Source: Mesostigma viride
Taxonomy: Eukaryota; Streptophyta; Mesostigmatophyceae; Mesostigmatales; Mesostigmataceae
Reading direction: 5' to 3'
Length of the DNA stretch: 60,000 nucleotides
Assembly: GCA_009746045.1 (NCBI GenBank)
Contig: RPFO01000225.1
Location: 641,001 to 701,000, forward strand
Position 1 is the stretch's first letter; every line of letters starts with the position of its first letter. Of the stretch, positions 37,641 to 47,720 are shown one piece after another. The translations under genes and the position numbers were made by a program. The notes under the pieces were generated by a model. That model searched no databases. It had not been told where the DNA came from and was given only the letters and a program-made list of their open reading frames with translations.

Positions 37641-38161
37641 AAGAACACCCGGGGATTGAACGTCTCCTCGTTCAGCTCCTTTACCAGCTGCAACGTACGC
37701 GTGTCCGGTGCTCCGGGCCTTGACGATGTTTCTTGCCAGCGCTCGCGACTAGATGAGGGCCCCGTCTGTCCGCCACCGTCTCTCGAGCCCCCGGCCCCTG
37801 GTGCACCCCTTCGGACCGCAGGCTCTCCACGAGCTATCTGCGTCCTCGCCCCCACTTCCGGTTCTGGGACCTCAGGATCGTCGGGTATATCCATGTCGAC
37901 CAAATCTCCCTCACTGGACTCCCCATCTGCATCCTGGAATCCTGCGTCGGCAGCCTCCACGGCGCCGACGGGAGTCTGGCCTCTGGGAAGCGCCTCCGCG
38001 GCGTCCCCCTGCACAGCCCACACACAAGATGCCAGGGCGTTAGTCGGCGTGTACCTAATACCTGGCTCGCGCACCACCCTCACCCTACACCCTACCGGAT
38101 GTGGTCTGCTAACGCAACTGGTGCGTCTTCTTGTATCAGTTCTTCTTGTAAGCGGGCGCAC
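37415..38161 (-). CDS. Acidic/basic ORF following the chromodomain in element A
   Basis: About 190 usable codons. An acidic stretch (DGESSEGDLVDMDIPDDPEV) is followed by a basic segment (ERRRRRRNQMPSDLRADS) and ends shortly before the Cys cluster of the next frame. It overlaps the end of the chromodomain frame. It is probably the first part of the same extra protein as 35345-37640, split by indels. Function unknown. Confidence 0.4.
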   Translation of the reverse strand: MRPLTRRTDTRRRTSCVSRPHPVGCRVRVVREPGIRYTPTNALASCVWAVQGDAAEALPRGQTPVGAVEAADAGFQDADGESSEGDLVDMDIPDDPEVPEPEVGARTQIARGEPAVRRGAPGAGGSRDGGGQTGPSSSRERWQETSSRPGAPDTRTLQLVKELNEETFNPRVFLRDYGREGEALLERRRRRRNQMPSDLRADSIMARVGPVQMEAFRGFVRRNARFRIETRTAARNDVVHGRDRLGNT

Positions 38162-38860
38162 CCCGCTAACTCGGTAGCGGTGCGCCAGGAGTCCTCAGAC
38201 TCGTGTTGTGCGAATCGCCATCGCACCCGATATTGTCGCTGGACCCCTCGTCCCCGTTTGACATCCCGGTGACCCACGATCGCGGCCACCTCGTCCTCCT
38301 GTTCCCCCGTGTCCGGATTGAACTCCAGTGGGGCTGGGGGATTGACCCTGCCCTGAATGGTATTCTGGTGATACAACTTGAGCTGGTCACGGTGGAAACG
38401 GTTGGACGTGAGGTTCCATGACACTGGAATGTCCACCTGGAACATGACATCATCGAACTTGGTGAGGACCTTGTAGGGTCCCAGGAACATGGGTCGGAGC
38501 TTAGTCTTCAGCTCCTTCTCCACCTTGTGCGAAAATCGCCCGATCTGCGGGCCCTCAACCAGGACCCACTCACCCACCTCGATGGACGGCGTCCGGTGAT
38601 CCCGCTTGCCGGCTGTCCTCTCCAGATACCGCGCTGCCGCTGCGCGATAGCCCTGAACCGCGCTGTTATGCGCCTGGTGCATCCGCTGCAGCAACCGCTC
38701 AACCCCCTGCAGGGTATCCCGCTTGACCTGATCCTCTCCAAGTTCGTGGCTCCCAAGCAAGTCGAGCGGTGTGAGAGGGTGTCGGCCGGAGTTGAGGAAA
38801 AAGGGGGTACAGTACCAACCCGCGGTAACGCAACTAGTTACGCAACTAATCAAAAAAAAT
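38092..38860 (-). pseudogene. Integrase C-terminal region with chromodomain (element A)
   Basis: It starts within the integrase at PFFLNSGRHPLTPLDLL and continues through the GPY/F-type segment (KLRPMFLGPYKVLTKFDD) and the FHRDQLKLYH motif, ending in a chromodomain-like stretch (QYRVRWRFAQHESEDSWRT). The HHCC zinc domain and the DDE core are lost. It is closely parallel to residues 290-508 of the intact frame at 55783-57309. Confidence 0.85.
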
Positions 38861-38870
38861 TAAATGACGT

Positions 38871-39638
38871 ATTTATATGAAGGAAGTGTAGGGCTATCCA
38901 ACGCCACCTTCCGTTGCGTAAAAGCTTATGTCTACAGAAAGATACGGGGTCGGGAAGAATCGCCATAGCCAGTTCCGCAAGTGGCACTCACCGATTTTGC
39001 GGTTCCGCAACGAGGGAGAAACGGGGAGAAACGCAACAAACATGGGGTACCCTCGATGTAGGGGCCAATAATGAACTGACGCGTTGCGGTTAAAAAGGAT
39101 GCGGCGGAAGTCAGAAGTCTGAAATTCGATCCTCAGTTATTTACGTCTGGCTTCCTCGTATTTACGAAAGGTGCGTAAGGGCTGCCACCGGTACGTACAG
39201 CCGCCATGCCATATCGACGTGTTAAAATTTGGCATACACGCCAAAATTAATTTTGCCCGACAGGCTCATGAAATATAATGTGTTCGCTTGGACTGTTTAT
39301 ATGTACTGAAAGCATAGCATCATTGACGATGGCTTGTGCGAAATTCGCACATTATGTAAAGTATAAATCGTGGACGTGCATAACGTGTACCAAAAAATGT
39401 GGACGCGGTGTATGTCATTCATCGTGAACGTGTACCCTCGTCCGGCGCACGCATTACATACACGTGTACGTAAGACAGGACAACAGCTATCTATGTATGA
39501 ACTATCTCCTTATCTTAGCTTCTAATTTAATTTATAGAAGTGGGGATAAACAGTGTGCAGCGCATGCCTTTCACGTACTTAAATACATGTCTACCCTTAG
39601 GCGCTCTTATCTGACACTTTTCCGCATAATATGATAAC
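38871..39638. other. Sequence between gypsy element A and the inverted-repeat block
   Basis: No gene or repeat recognised. AT content rises towards the right. A few short inverted motifs (GTTGCGTAACTAGTTGCGTTAC around 38825-38845) mark the truncated end of element A. Confidence 0.3.
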
Positions 39639-39815
39639 TGCCTGTACATGTAAGTGGGTGCACACGGGTGTACACTCCGGGTGTACACGGGTGTACACGC
39701 CGGGTGCACTTCGGTCTACTGCCACACGCTAAGGCGCTTTTGTATGCACTGTATGTGGTGGCGTGATCCACAACGTCGTTGTGGGTCACGCTACACTTCG
39801 GCCCACCGCCACGCT
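39639..39815. repeat. Left arm of the ~10 kb inverted repeat
   Basis: Contains GTGTACACGGGTGTACACGC-type short repeats and a near-palindrome GGCGTGATCCACAACG/TCGTTGTGGGTCACGC (39768 onwards), both also present in the right arm. Confidence 0.85.
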
Positions 39816-39819
39816 TACG

Positions 39820-39932
39820 GCTCCGTGACTCCGCGACGCGAGCACGAGTTTAATTATATAATTCATTAATGTATTCCAGCAGCAAATTAATTAATTAAAT
39901 AAACTCGTGCTCGCGTCGCGGAGTCACGGAGC
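39820..39932. repeat. Perfect 33-bp hairpin with AT-rich loop
   Basis: The arm at 39820-39852 (begins GCTCCGTGACTCCGCGACGC) is exactly complemented by 39900-39932; the 47-bp spacer is AT-rich. A mutated single arm recurs near 47464-47495 on the far side of the copia insertion. Confidence 0.95.
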
Positions 39933-40327
39933 ACGTGTCTATTAATTAATTAATTAATGTGCACAAAATTAATTAATTAACTAGCTTATTAATTAATTGG
40001 CGTGTCACGAGTTGAATACAAAATTTAAACTGATGAATTGGCGTCTCCGCATGTGCAGAGGACATGCATGGGGGTGCTAGTCCTCTTTAAGTGATTTGGA
40101 GAAAGATGATGGACATGGCCACGTGGGCCCATATGGTCATGAATTTATTGATTAATTAATAGACACGTGACTGTGCAGGTCATAGAGGCCAACAAGCCCC
40201 ATGCAGTGGGGAAGGAACGTGTTTTCAAACGAGGGCGGCATGCCAACCAAGACCCCTAGGGTCGCGACCATCACAAAGAGAACATAGAACTGTTTTGTAG
40301 ATAGCTTTGACCGGTAGGATTGCGTGC

Positions 40328-40830
40328 ACCCCTCCCTCCCTCCCTCCCTCCCTCCTCCCTCCCTCCCTCCTCCCTCCCTCCCTCCCTCCCTCCCTCCCTC
40401 CCTCCCTCCCTCCCTCCCTCCCTCCCTCCCTCCTCCCTCCCTCCCTCCCTCCCTCCTCCCTCCCTCCCTCCTCCCTCCCTCCCTCCCTCCATCCATCCAC
40501 CCTAAACCCTCCCTCCCTCCCTCCCTCCCTCCTCCCTCCCTCCCTCCCTCCCTCCCTCCCTCCCTCCCTCCCTCCCTCCCTCCTCCCTCCCTCCCTCCCT
40601 CCTCCCTCCCTCCCTCCCTCCCTCCCTCCCTCCCTCCTCCCTCCCTCCCTCCCTCCCTCCCTCCCTCCCTCCCTCCCTCCCTCCCTCCCTCCCTCCCTCC
40701 CTCCTCCCTCCCTCCCTCCCTCCCTCCTCCTCCCTCCCTCCCTCCCTCCCTCCCTCCCTCCCTCCCTCCCTCCCTCCCTCCCTCCCTCCCTCCCTCCTCC
40801 CTCCCTCCCTCCCTCCCTCCCTCCCTCCCT
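40328..40830. repeat. (CCCT)n array with rare CCCTAAA units
   Basis: About 500 bp of CCCT with occasional dropped bases and one CCATCCATCCACCCTAAACCC interruption (40490-40510). It continues at 47393-47455 after the copia element, where CCCTAAACCC occurs again. Long Pro/Ser or Gly/Arg/Glu frames here are artefacts. Confidence 0.97.
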
Positions 40831-41314
40831 AGTTAGGAAATGAGAAATGAACGACGTGGTATATTGCTTGAGAACACTGTGTGCTGAGAGCAATGAATTG
40901 CTTGGTTCATTAGAAAATAGGTTTACCCTTTATCAACGTTCCTCTCACTGGCTGCGCCGCCAGTGACCGTTGGGTGCAGACCGTTGGCCCGAGGCCGCAC
41001 GATGACAGGTAGCAGTCTAGTCACTGCATCGTGTGATCACAGATCAATGCACGCTGCAGTACGGTCCCTATCTAGGATACTCTAGTACCGTCCAATGACA
41101 GGACACTACGTATACTGGGTACTGACATCTGTCACGTACCCCAGTACCCAAAGTACCTATCTAGGGAAACGTATGCGACTCGACTAGCATTCCTATCTGC
41201 ATAGCCCACGTGGTATTTATATTCACATACCAACGTAGGTTTACAAGGCTTATTCATACGTTGTATTCACAATGCCTTTGAGACTTAGTCTACAGCAAAG
41301 CATGGAGACTAACT
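40831..41314 (-). repeat. 3' LTR of the copia element
   Basis: 484 bp, apparently identical to 46909-47392. The polypurine tract normally next to a 3' LTR is not obvious in the adjacent 41315-41360. Confidence 0.92.
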
Positions 41315-41681
41315 CCAGTATTGTTTTATTATTTATTTCAGGTCTGCACCCCCAACATTATTGTTATTGTTTTTAAGTTGATTAGGGGTACAAAAGAGAC
41401 ATGGCTGGTTGAGCCAGGTTGGTTACAGCTGGCTGTTCTGGCCAGGTGTTATATTGCACATTAAATAAGGTGTACACAGCTGGCTGGTTTGGCCAGTTAT
41501 TGGAGCACACATTAAGTAAGTGGATACAAAGCTTGTGTCCTCAAGCTGCAAATGGATACAAATCTGACCTAGCCAGCACTCACACCCCACAACGAATGTG
41601 TTGAATTTTATGGCGCCCAGCAGCTATCGCTGTGGTAAGGGGGTGTGGTGGTTGTGTACTGTGCTATGGCCAGTCATTTAT

Positions 41682-44600
41682 TCAAACACTGACTCTGATA
41701 TCATAGGGGTTCATGTTCTGAAAGAGGAGCTGGTACTGTTGGCCAGCAGCATCCCGCAGCTTCGTTAGAGCGTCTGCTGGGTTGTCCTCATCATCCACAT
41801 GAGTCCAGCTGGAAAAATAGGTGGCCTCCTGTTTGAGGATCACCCAATCCAAGTCAGTGTGGACAGCAGCAGAAACAGATTTCTTGGTTAGAAAACTGAT
41901 CACAGAAAAGCTGTCAGTGTAGAGATGTGAGATACATTGCATGTGCTGCCTGCCTGGGTTTGTAGCCAGGTGAGCATGTGCTGCAGGGAACGAGCATGCA
42001 ATGCAGCAGACACCACAGCACGACATTCAGCTGAGTTGCTGCTGCCAGGTTTTCTGCGGTGTAGCCTGCTGTACCAGGAAGTGAGGGACATGTAATCTGA
42101 CCTGTTGGTGAGAAAAAACAGCCCTGATTCCCGTGCCCCCATCTGATTGATTGTTCTGCTCTCCATGGAGCTGTCCATGACACATTGGATGTGGATGTCT
42201 TCCATCAGATTCAGGCCATGGAGGATGAGGGGGGGACAGTCATTGACCAACTTCCTGATGTGACTGCATTTTATCTTGACTAGAACATCATGGGTGACCC
42301 TGCTGATGACAGCTAAGGGAGCCCCACAGATGGCTGACCACCACCCCAGTTTGCCCTGAACAGTGGCACACATGTGTAAGGGGAGGTAGTTGTCCTGCAG
42401 CAGATCTAGACAATCTTGGATATATTCTGCAGGAGGGGAGAGAGAGCAGACCCACTGATCTGGCTGCCTATGCAGCTGCAACATGATGCCACAGAACTGG
42501 ATGGGGGTTGTGCTCAATTCCACCTGTTTGCCAATCTCATATGATTCCTGGACCTGCTGAATAAAGGTTTCCACCTCAGCTCTAGGCCCACAAATGAGTT
42601 GGTCATCTCCATGCCACACAAAGAACAGCAGTCCAGAGGGGGTGGGTACAACAAAAAAGCATGGGTCCAGGTCATCATACGTGGCCTTGAGCTTTTTGAA
42701 TACTTCCTCTGCTGAGTCTCTGAAAATTTTTGGGGCACTGACAAGCCCTTCCACCCCAATGTTGATGATAAGGTGGGGCTCATCAATGTAAGGTTTCCAC
42801 ACAGCTGGGGTGTCTACCACGTACACCTTCCCTTTCCACACAGATTCAGCCTTTTCTGGGTCCCCCCTGAGGAAGGCCCTTTTAATATCAGTGGCTTTGC
42901 AGACATAGTCTTGGCCTGCATTGAGGTTGTGGAGGAATAGGGAGAGCATGATCCTGAGTGAGGTTTGTTGCAACCCAGGTGTGTAGGTTTCCCCTTTTGG
43001 CAGTGTGGATGTCCCCTTTAATTCTGTGACACATGGTCTGGCATGGAAGATTGGGGAGCCCACTTTTTGTGGTTTTTGTTTGAGAACAAATTTTAATCTG
43101 AGCTTTTTGGCTCCCTCTGGCACGTCCCATGAAGGGGTGACAGGAGGTTTGTATTGAGGGTTTTTGGGGTTGGGCAGGACCCATTCCTGCCTGGCTTGGT
43201 GGACAATGGCCATCAGCCACTTGGTAAACCCTTTTTGTGTTTTGCATTCTTGTATGACGTGGGAGATTTGGTGGGGTGAGTGCATGGCTATGTCCCACTT
43301 ACCCAGCCCAAAGGCTGAGGGATGGAGGAACTGGCTGTGCACTAACTTGTCCAAATCAGGGATCTCCCCTGGTGCATACTGAGTGTTGACTGCCTTGATG
43401 ACAGCATCCATACCAGGGACAATACTGGAGAGAGGGATTTTAAAGTGGTCCAGAGGAACTGCACCCACCCCTGTGACACTGAGCTCATTAGCTGAGATAA
43501 GCACCCCAGGATAGGATACAAAAGGTTCCCCCAACAAGGTGTTACCAGAGTACCCCTCCACCACCTGGAAGGGTGTCTGAATACCAAGTATAGGGAGCAT
43601 CACCTGTCCCACTACATCCAGTGAGCTTTGGCCTGAGAAATCCTGCACCCGTGCCCAAAATGAAGGTGCAATCTCAAGACCAGGGATGGCTTGTGCACTG
43701 ATCACACTGACCTGTGCCTGAGTGTCTATTGCCAGGGTCCAGGGGTCCTGACTAGTGCACACAGCTGAGACTTTTGCCAACCCTTCGGCCACAGCAGCTT
43801 GTTGCTTATGTGACCTGTGTAATGCTTGCAAGGCGACTGCCAATCTTGACCTCAGAGCGGGAGGGTTGGCAGACAATTTGGTGCCTTGGGGCTGAGCTAA
43901 TGCTTCCAACCCAGCTACCTCGTGCCTGGTTAAGCGATCCCCAGGTTGTGAAGTGGGCCTGGCTTCACTGAGGGTGGAAGGGTTCACAGAGGGTGCTGTG
44001 GTGCTGTCAACAGCAGTAATTGGTGGCTCAGGGCTACTGCTGGGCATGCTGGAGTTGCCAGATAGAAGTAGTGAGTCCATGCTTAAAGACTCTTCCCCAG
44101 GCACGTCTGCCATGGGAGAATAATACTTCTTAATTCTATGACAGCTCACCCTGTGACGCTTCCCATTGATATTGTGCTTGACCTCCACGGTCTTGCTGTT
44201 TTTGGTAAATCCACGGATGGTAACTGGACCTAGCCAAGTTCCAACCTTACCAAAGCTGTTTTCCTTGTAATAGAGAACTTGATCACCTTTTTGGAATACT
44301 GGCCTGGGATGGGTTTTATCTTTTTCTGCCAGTTTTGCTGAGGTTTGTGCACGTGCAGTGTTGTACAGTGCTATCACCTCTGGGGGATATACACCTGCCT
44401 GCAGGCCTGCTGGGATTACTTCACCCCACTTGGCATGCAAGACAGGTCTCATGTTTAGGGTTGTGCACATTTCATGGCACCAGAGTGCCCTGTCACAATA
44501 GACCCCTGAAGTAGCATCCTTGGAAGGATTTTTGGCTAGTAGGGTTTTGACAGATCTGATGGTTCTTTCAATGACCCCCTGACCCTCATGATCTTCCAGC

Positions 44601-45014
44601 CCAGCAATCTCGATTGCTTCACACCCTTCCAGGTCAGTCAGACAAGAAAATTGTTGATCAAGCAAAATTCTGTCAACTGGGTAGAATCTGGGTAAAGCAA
44701 TCATGAGTGCAACACGTAGCTGCCCTGCAGACATCATGCCAGGTAGGGGTTCCATTACTGTGAACCTGGACCATGAATCTTTTAGGATCAGGTAGGGCTG
44801 GACATCTTTGTTGATGTGCATCACATCCCCCATCTTCCACCACTATCATGCCTCTAGTGGTGGAAGGAGTTGCAGTATGCCATTTTTTAGGTTTGGGGCT
44901 GTTAAACTGACATTCTTGACAGTGTTGTCTAGCCAGTTTTACTGCATTCCTGAGTGGTTTTCCCATGCTACTACCCCCAGCCGTCTGGCTAGTTCCTCAG
45001 CCACTGTTTCATGA
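41682..45014 (-). CDS. Copia pol polyprotein: integrase, protease-like, reverse transcriptase, RNase H
   Basis: The main frame (44833-41900, 977 codons) holds the integrase core from PYLILKDSWSRF through ILLDQQFSCL to the Glu in EGQGVIERT (about 44600). A retropepsin-like segment follows at about 43740-43480: LAIDTQAQVSVIS, then GQVMLPILG and LLGEPF. Reverse transcriptase has DIKRAFLRGD (about 42890) and FFVWHGDDQLI (about 42605), and RNase H has SSNSAECRAVVSA (about 42030). The copia-typical RNase H tail (YTDSFSVISFLTK ... NPADALTKL) continues in another frame at 41950-41682. The integrase zinc domain (HCQEC) is in yet another frame upstream of 44840, where a G5 run marks the shift. The protease has DTQ where DTG is expected. 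Confidence 0.85.
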
Positions 45015-45408
45015 CCCATGGCTAGGCAGCAGCTGGTGAGCAAGCTCCTTGATATCAATGGAGTTGTCAACAGTGGGGGTTAGTGCTTTTATGTAAGGTT
45101 CCAGTACAGGGTGTTGGGAGGACAGTAAGGTTGCTGCCTCAAAATCAATTATGCCCTGGCTGCCATCCCCAATGGTAATGAGATCATCATCCTCAGAGTA
45201 AGCAAGGTGAGAGAACTCACATTGAGTTGGGTAGCGAGGCCTGTTGCAACGGCTGCCTGGAGCTGGCCAGGTTGTGCCTCGTGTAGTGGCAGCCTGGGCA
45301 GAGATCCACATTGTTGACCAGTGTAGGGTTGTGGTTGCACTGGTTGCGGCTGTGCCCCGTCTGGAAGCACCTCAGGCACCTGACCCTTCCAGGGTTGCCA
45401 GGTTGCCT

Positions 45409-45498
<90 letters not shown>

Positions 45499-46700
45499 AT
45501 TGCCCTGTGAGGGCCTGTTGTTGGTATTGTTATTGTTAATTAATTAATCGCAGCTTTTCTTGTTTGTTCATTGTATTGATTGAGAGGACAGTATCTTTGC
45601 TGCCTCAAAACCCACCATGGTTTGGTAGCATTTTCGTTTGTTTGCTTGTAATGAGAGGACAGAAGCTGTGCTGCCTCAACACCAACCATGGTTTGGTAAC
45701 AGTTTCGTTTGTTTGTTTGCAGTGAGAGGACAGCATCTGTGCTGCCTCAACACCAACCATGGTTTGGTAACAGTTTCATTTGTTTGCTTGTAATGAGAGG
45801 ACAGCATCTGTGCTGCCTCAACACCAACCATGGTTTGGTAACAGTTTTGTTTGTTTGTTTGTGATCTGTTAGTGTTTCTTGTTATTGCCTCCCGGTGCTG
45901 CTTGAGCGTTAGCACCAGCCATATCTTTACCCGCAAGTACATGCGTTTGGTAATGGCTTCTGCCACTACTGCATGCGTTATTGATTATGTGCGGCGGCTG
46001 GGCAAGCTCCATGTCTAGGGAGATTGACAGCAGTGGGTTTGATTAAGGGCCCTCAGCCCTGACATAGAGAGGATCAACAGTCTCCCTAGAGGGTAGAGGC
46101 TGTGCTGCCAAGAAAGCAACAATACCCTTACACTCATCCCAAATAAAATGGGGAGATCTGCGTTCAAAAGACATGACATTCATTCAGATAAGTCACGTTG
46201 GGGTGGACGGAGATACTTGTCTCGTTTGCATATGCCGTCCAGCCCAGGCCGCCCACCGCCGGCGATGGGGATAGGCCAGGAGTGCTTTTATCACATAACA
46301 GCTGGAGCGTTTCTATGCTCCTCATGCTGCAGCGATAGCTTTCTGTTTGGTTATGATATGTTGAAAAGATAGCCACCGCTCTTGAGCATTATATCAGAGC
46401 ATGCATGAGGAAAGAAAGCAACGGACTTGCTTACGCTGGAAGCCCCAGGGGCCGGCGCGGGGCCGGTGCCTCCTGGGGGGTTGTTTTCCTGCCGCATTGC
46501 CGCCGCCATGGCTGCTCCAGCAGTGGGTGCTGCTGTCGCAGCCGCCCGGGAAGAGGGTTGGTCGGTGCCCCGTAGGGGAACCGGCTCCGCCACCGGCTGG
46601 CGCACAGGGGAGGGGGGTTGTTCGGACTGCCTCGCGGCAGCCGGACCCTCCACCTGGCTGGTATTGTCATGGTTGTTCTTTTGTTTTCTTTTTCTTTGTC
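45015..46700 (-). CDS. Copia gag region, including nucleocapsid zinc knuckle (frames broken)
   Basis: The clear part is a CCHC knuckle at 45378-45337, CLRCFQTGHSRNQC (C-x2-C-x4-H-x4-C), preceded in frame by about 29 consecutive Asn codons encoded by the (GTT)n tract. Downstream, an acidic segment (SEDDDLITIGDGSQG) leads to the integrase zinc region. Further upstream, 46653-46351 reads as a Pro/Ala-rich segment that could be the gag N-terminus. Between 45500 and 46350 the frames are disrupted by 71-bp tandem repeats. The limits of gag are not resolved. Confidence 0.5.
45413..45498. repeat. (GTT)n microsatellite, codes poly-Asn on the minus strand
   Basis: About 29 uninterrupted GTT units. On the minus strand they are AAC codons in frame with the zinc knuckle. 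Plus-strand poly-Val/Leu frames are artefacts. Confidence 0.95.
45582..45865. repeat. Four tandem copies of a 71-bp unit in the copia gag region
   Basis: Units start at 45582, 45653, 45724 and 45795 with GAGAGGACAG and contain the near-palindrome ACCAACCATGGTTTGGT. Seventy-one is not a multiple of three, so the array rotates the reading frame. A related GAGGACAG...GCTGCCTCAAAA segment occurs at 45118-45146 in coding sequence. Confidence 0.93.
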
Positions 46701-46800
46701 TTCTTTTTGTTTTGTTGTTATTGCATGCAGGCGCACCGACATCAGCCGATGCCCTGTTGTCTGGCGGACGACGCTGATCATCATCGTCGTCCCCAAGATG

Positions 46801-46852
46801 TAGTTTCTTTTTCTCTTTTTTTTTTTTCTTTTCTTTTTTTTTTTTTTTCCAG
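46801..46852. repeat. Pyrimidine (T-rich) tract near the copia 5' LTR
   Basis: T runs broken by single C. The minus strand is purine-rich. It lies about 60 bp inside the 5' LTR. Confidence 0.8.
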
Positions 46853-46908
46853 TGCCGGTTTGAACCGTTGTTGAGTTTGATGTTGCTGAAGAGCGTTTAT
46901 AAAATTCA

Positions 46909-47392
46909 AGTTAGGAAATGAGAAATGAACGACGTGGTATATTGCTTGAGAACACTGTGTGCTGAGAGCAATGAATTGCTTGGTTCATTAGAAAATAGGT
47001 TTACCCTTTATCAACGTTCCTCTCACTGGCTGCGCCGCCAGTGACCGTTGGGTGCAGACCGTTGGCCCGAGGCCGCACGATGACAGGTAGCAGTCTAGTC
47101 ACTGCATCGTGTGATCACAGATCAATGCACGCTGCAGTACGGTCCCTATCTAGGATACTCTAGTACCGTCCAATGACAGGACACTACGTATACTGGGTAC
47201 TGACATCTGTCACGTACCCCAGTACCCAAAGTACCTATCTAGGGAAACGTATGCGACTCGACTAGCATTCCTATCTGCATAGCCCACGTGGTATTTATAT
47301 TCACATACCAACGTAGGTTTACAAGGCTTATTCATACGTTGTATTCACAATGCCTTTGAGACTTAGTCTACAGCAAAGCATGGAGACTAACT
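46909..47392 (-). repeat. 5' LTR of the copia element
   Basis: 484 bp, same length and sequence as the other LTR. The inner flank (46890-46908) should carry the primer-binding site, but I recognise no tRNA complement there. Confidence 0.92.
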
Positions 47393-47720
47393 CTAACCCT
47401 CCCTCCCTCCACCCTAAACCCTCCCTCCCTCCCTCCCTCCCTCCCTCCATCCATCCGGGTTAATGCTCCGTGATGTCCCAGTGGAAGCACGAGTTTAATT
47501 ATATAATTAATTAATGTGGACATGTGTGTGCATGGGCAAAAGCTGGCTAACTCAATCAAAAGACGTGATAATAATTTAGTACTTAATAAGTTAATTAATA
47601 AGACATGTGCACCGTGTGTACAACAGGCATCAGTAATCACCGATAAGTAAACCAAGGCAACCACGATGTTAGATCATGGATCCAAGTCGACAAAGCTGCT
47701 GTCACGGTATCCTACATGTC

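Larger units (their letters stand above)
34657..38870 (-). mobile_element. 5'-truncated Ty3/gypsy chromovirus (element A)
   Basis: In minus-strand order: integrase C-terminus with chromodomain (38860-38092), an extra ORF region (38161-35345), a polypurine tract beside the LTR, and the 3' LTR (35245-34657). The gag, protease, reverse transcriptase and most of integrase are missing, so the element was truncated or partly deleted at about 38870. It is related to element B at the right edge but clearly diverged. It cannot be autonomous. Confidence 0.85.
40831..47392 (-). mobile_element. Young Ty1/copia-type LTR retrotransposon, 6.56 kb
   Basis: Two 484-bp direct repeats (40831-41314 and 46909-47392) appear identical by eye and flank gag- and pol-like sequence on the minus strand. 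The order is 5' LTR, leader and gag (46900-45300), integrase, protease-like segment, reverse transcriptase, RNase H, 3' LTR. The LTR ends are AGTTAG...CTAACT instead of TG...CA. The element sits in the (CCCT)n array. No target-site duplication is evident, perhaps because the target is itself repetitive. Confidence 0.9.

Noticed and set aside
40225-40893. Long Gly/Arg/Glu or Pro/Ser repeat proteins
   Set aside because: They are translations of the (CCCT)n array, open in all frames because of the repeat.
45244-45547. Poly-Val/poly-Leu membrane-like protein on the plus strand
   Set aside because: It reads the (GTT)n tract on the wrong strand. On the minus strand the tract is poly-Asn in frame with a gag zinc knuckle.
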